From positions 1 through 6,632 of the forward strand of contig CAIXUF010000143.1 of NCBI GenBank assembly GCA_903922535.1: DNA of 6,632 nt, read 5' to 3'. How positions within the stretch are numbered: the first letter of the stretch is position 1; each line of letters begins with the position of its first letter. The position numbers were made by a program, and so were the translations under genes. Source of the stretch: Candidatus Hydrogenedentota bacterium. Its GTDB lineage: Bacteria > Hydrogenedentota > Hydrogenedentia > Hydrogenedentiales > CAITNO01. This document shows positions 6,165 through 6,632 of the stretch, one piece after another. The notes below the pieces were generated by a model. It saw nothing but the letters and a program-made list of their open reading frames with translations, did not search any database and had not been told where the DNA came from.

Positions 6165-6632
6165 GCCCAATGCCGCTGCTGGAACCGATGGCACGGCTCC
6201 TTCGGCGCCGCGACGAGGGTCCGGTGCTGCTCTTCGATTTCGACGGTGTTGTCGCGGACAGCCTCGACGCCTATTTCGCCGCGTTTACCGGCGTCTGCAC
6301 CGAGATGGGCTTTGACCGCATCAACTCGATGGAGTCGCTGCTGGCCCTCTTTGACGGCAACGTGTTCATACAGCTTGTGCGGGCCGGGTTCCCTGTCAGT
6401 CGACTCCGCGAAATGGCCGTCCGCTTTGCCCCGCGCATCCGGGCTGTCGCCGAAACCGTCGGACCCTTCCCCGGCATGCCCGAGACCCTCTCCCGGCTCG
6501 CCGCGCGCCACCCTCTCTACATCATCACCTCCAACGACACCACCGTTGTCCGGGGCTTCCTGGACCGTTTTGGTGTGACGGGGGTGCGCGACGTGATCGG
6601 TTCTGACATCGAGCCCAGCAAGGTAAAGAAGA
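6161..6632 (+). CDS. HAD-superfamily phosphatase, 3' end beyond the window; candidate histidinol-phosphate phosphatase
   Basis: The frame opens at an ATG overlapping the hisC stop and stays open to the window edge (157 codons). HAD motif I is 'LLFDFDGVVADS', with nucleophile Asp26 and acid/base Asp28. A helical C1 cap of about 75 residues follows. Motif II is 'YIITSN' (120-125; Thr123/Ser124), and the probable motif III lysine is Lys154 in 'DIEPSKVKK'. Motif IV lies beyond the edge. This is the phosphoglycolate phosphatase-like (HAD-IA) layout, typical of small soluble phosphomonoesterases. No strong Shine-Dalgarno is seen, so translation may depend on hisC coupling. A second in-frame ATG lies at 6170. 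Because HisC makes histidinol phosphate and HisD uses histidinol, a role as the intervening phosphatase is plausible, but that is inference. A general phosphoglycolate or sugar-phosphate phosphatase is the alternative. Confidence 0.88.
   Translation, partial: MSPMPLLEPMARLLRRRDEGPVLLFDFDGVVADSLDAYFAAFTGVCTEMGFDRINSMESLLALFDGNVFIQLVRAGFPVSRLREMAVRFAPRIRAVAETVGPFPGMPETLSRLAARHPLYIITSNDTTVVRGFLDRFGVTGVRDVIGSDIEPSKVKK

Noticed and set aside
4998..6194. Open frame on the minus strand (398 codons) opposite hisC
   Set aside because: It is a shadow of hisC arising from G/C-rich third positions, with no family-like motifs.

Overview
The window is a GC-rich bacterial chromosome segment carrying housekeeping genes. 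It holds seven protein-coding genes (five complete, two cut by the window edges) in three transcriptional blocks. Codon third positions are mostly G or C, which also leaves long spurious open frames on the antisense strand. Clean Shine-Dalgarno sequences, SecG and MurA indicate a bacterium with a peptidoglycan wall. The lineage cannot be fixed from sequence alone. The Ala/Pro-rich SecG tail and a short AGGAATT-type intergenic repeat remind me of GC-rich Planctomycetota, Hydrogenedentota or deltaproteobacterial-type genomes, but this is a weak inference.

Layout. (1) 1-486, minus strand: the N-terminal 162 codons of a GntR/FadR-type transcription factor, running off the left edge. (2) 487-981: a divergent intergenic region of 495 bp, more AT-rich at its left end. 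It contains two related small inverted repeats and two sigma70-like promoter candidates facing right. (3) 982-2350: tpiA (triosephosphate isomerase, TTG start) followed after 28 bp by secG (Sec translocon subunit with an unusually long Ala/Pro-rich C-terminal tail), closed by a strong intrinsic terminator at 2372-2408. (4) 2459-6632: murA, hisD, hisC and a HAD-family phosphatase cut off at the right edge. murA and hisD are 83 bp apart. hisD/hisC and hisC/HAD each overlap by ATGA, so the last three genes look translationally coupled.

How the genes fit together. HisC makes histidinol phosphate and HisD oxidises histidinol to histidine; the step between them needs a histidinol-phosphate phosphatase. 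The HAD gene coupled to hisC is a good positional candidate for that enzyme. The murA-hisD-hisC order resembles the murA-hisG-hisD-hisC arrangement known from pseudomonads and Geobacter-like bacteria, but hisG is absent between murA and hisD. I found no mobile element, CRISPR array, tRNA or rRNA, and nothing that amounts to a wholly new system. The points most worth following are the HAD phosphatase, the missing hisG, the SecG tail and the paired inverted repeats beside the regulator.
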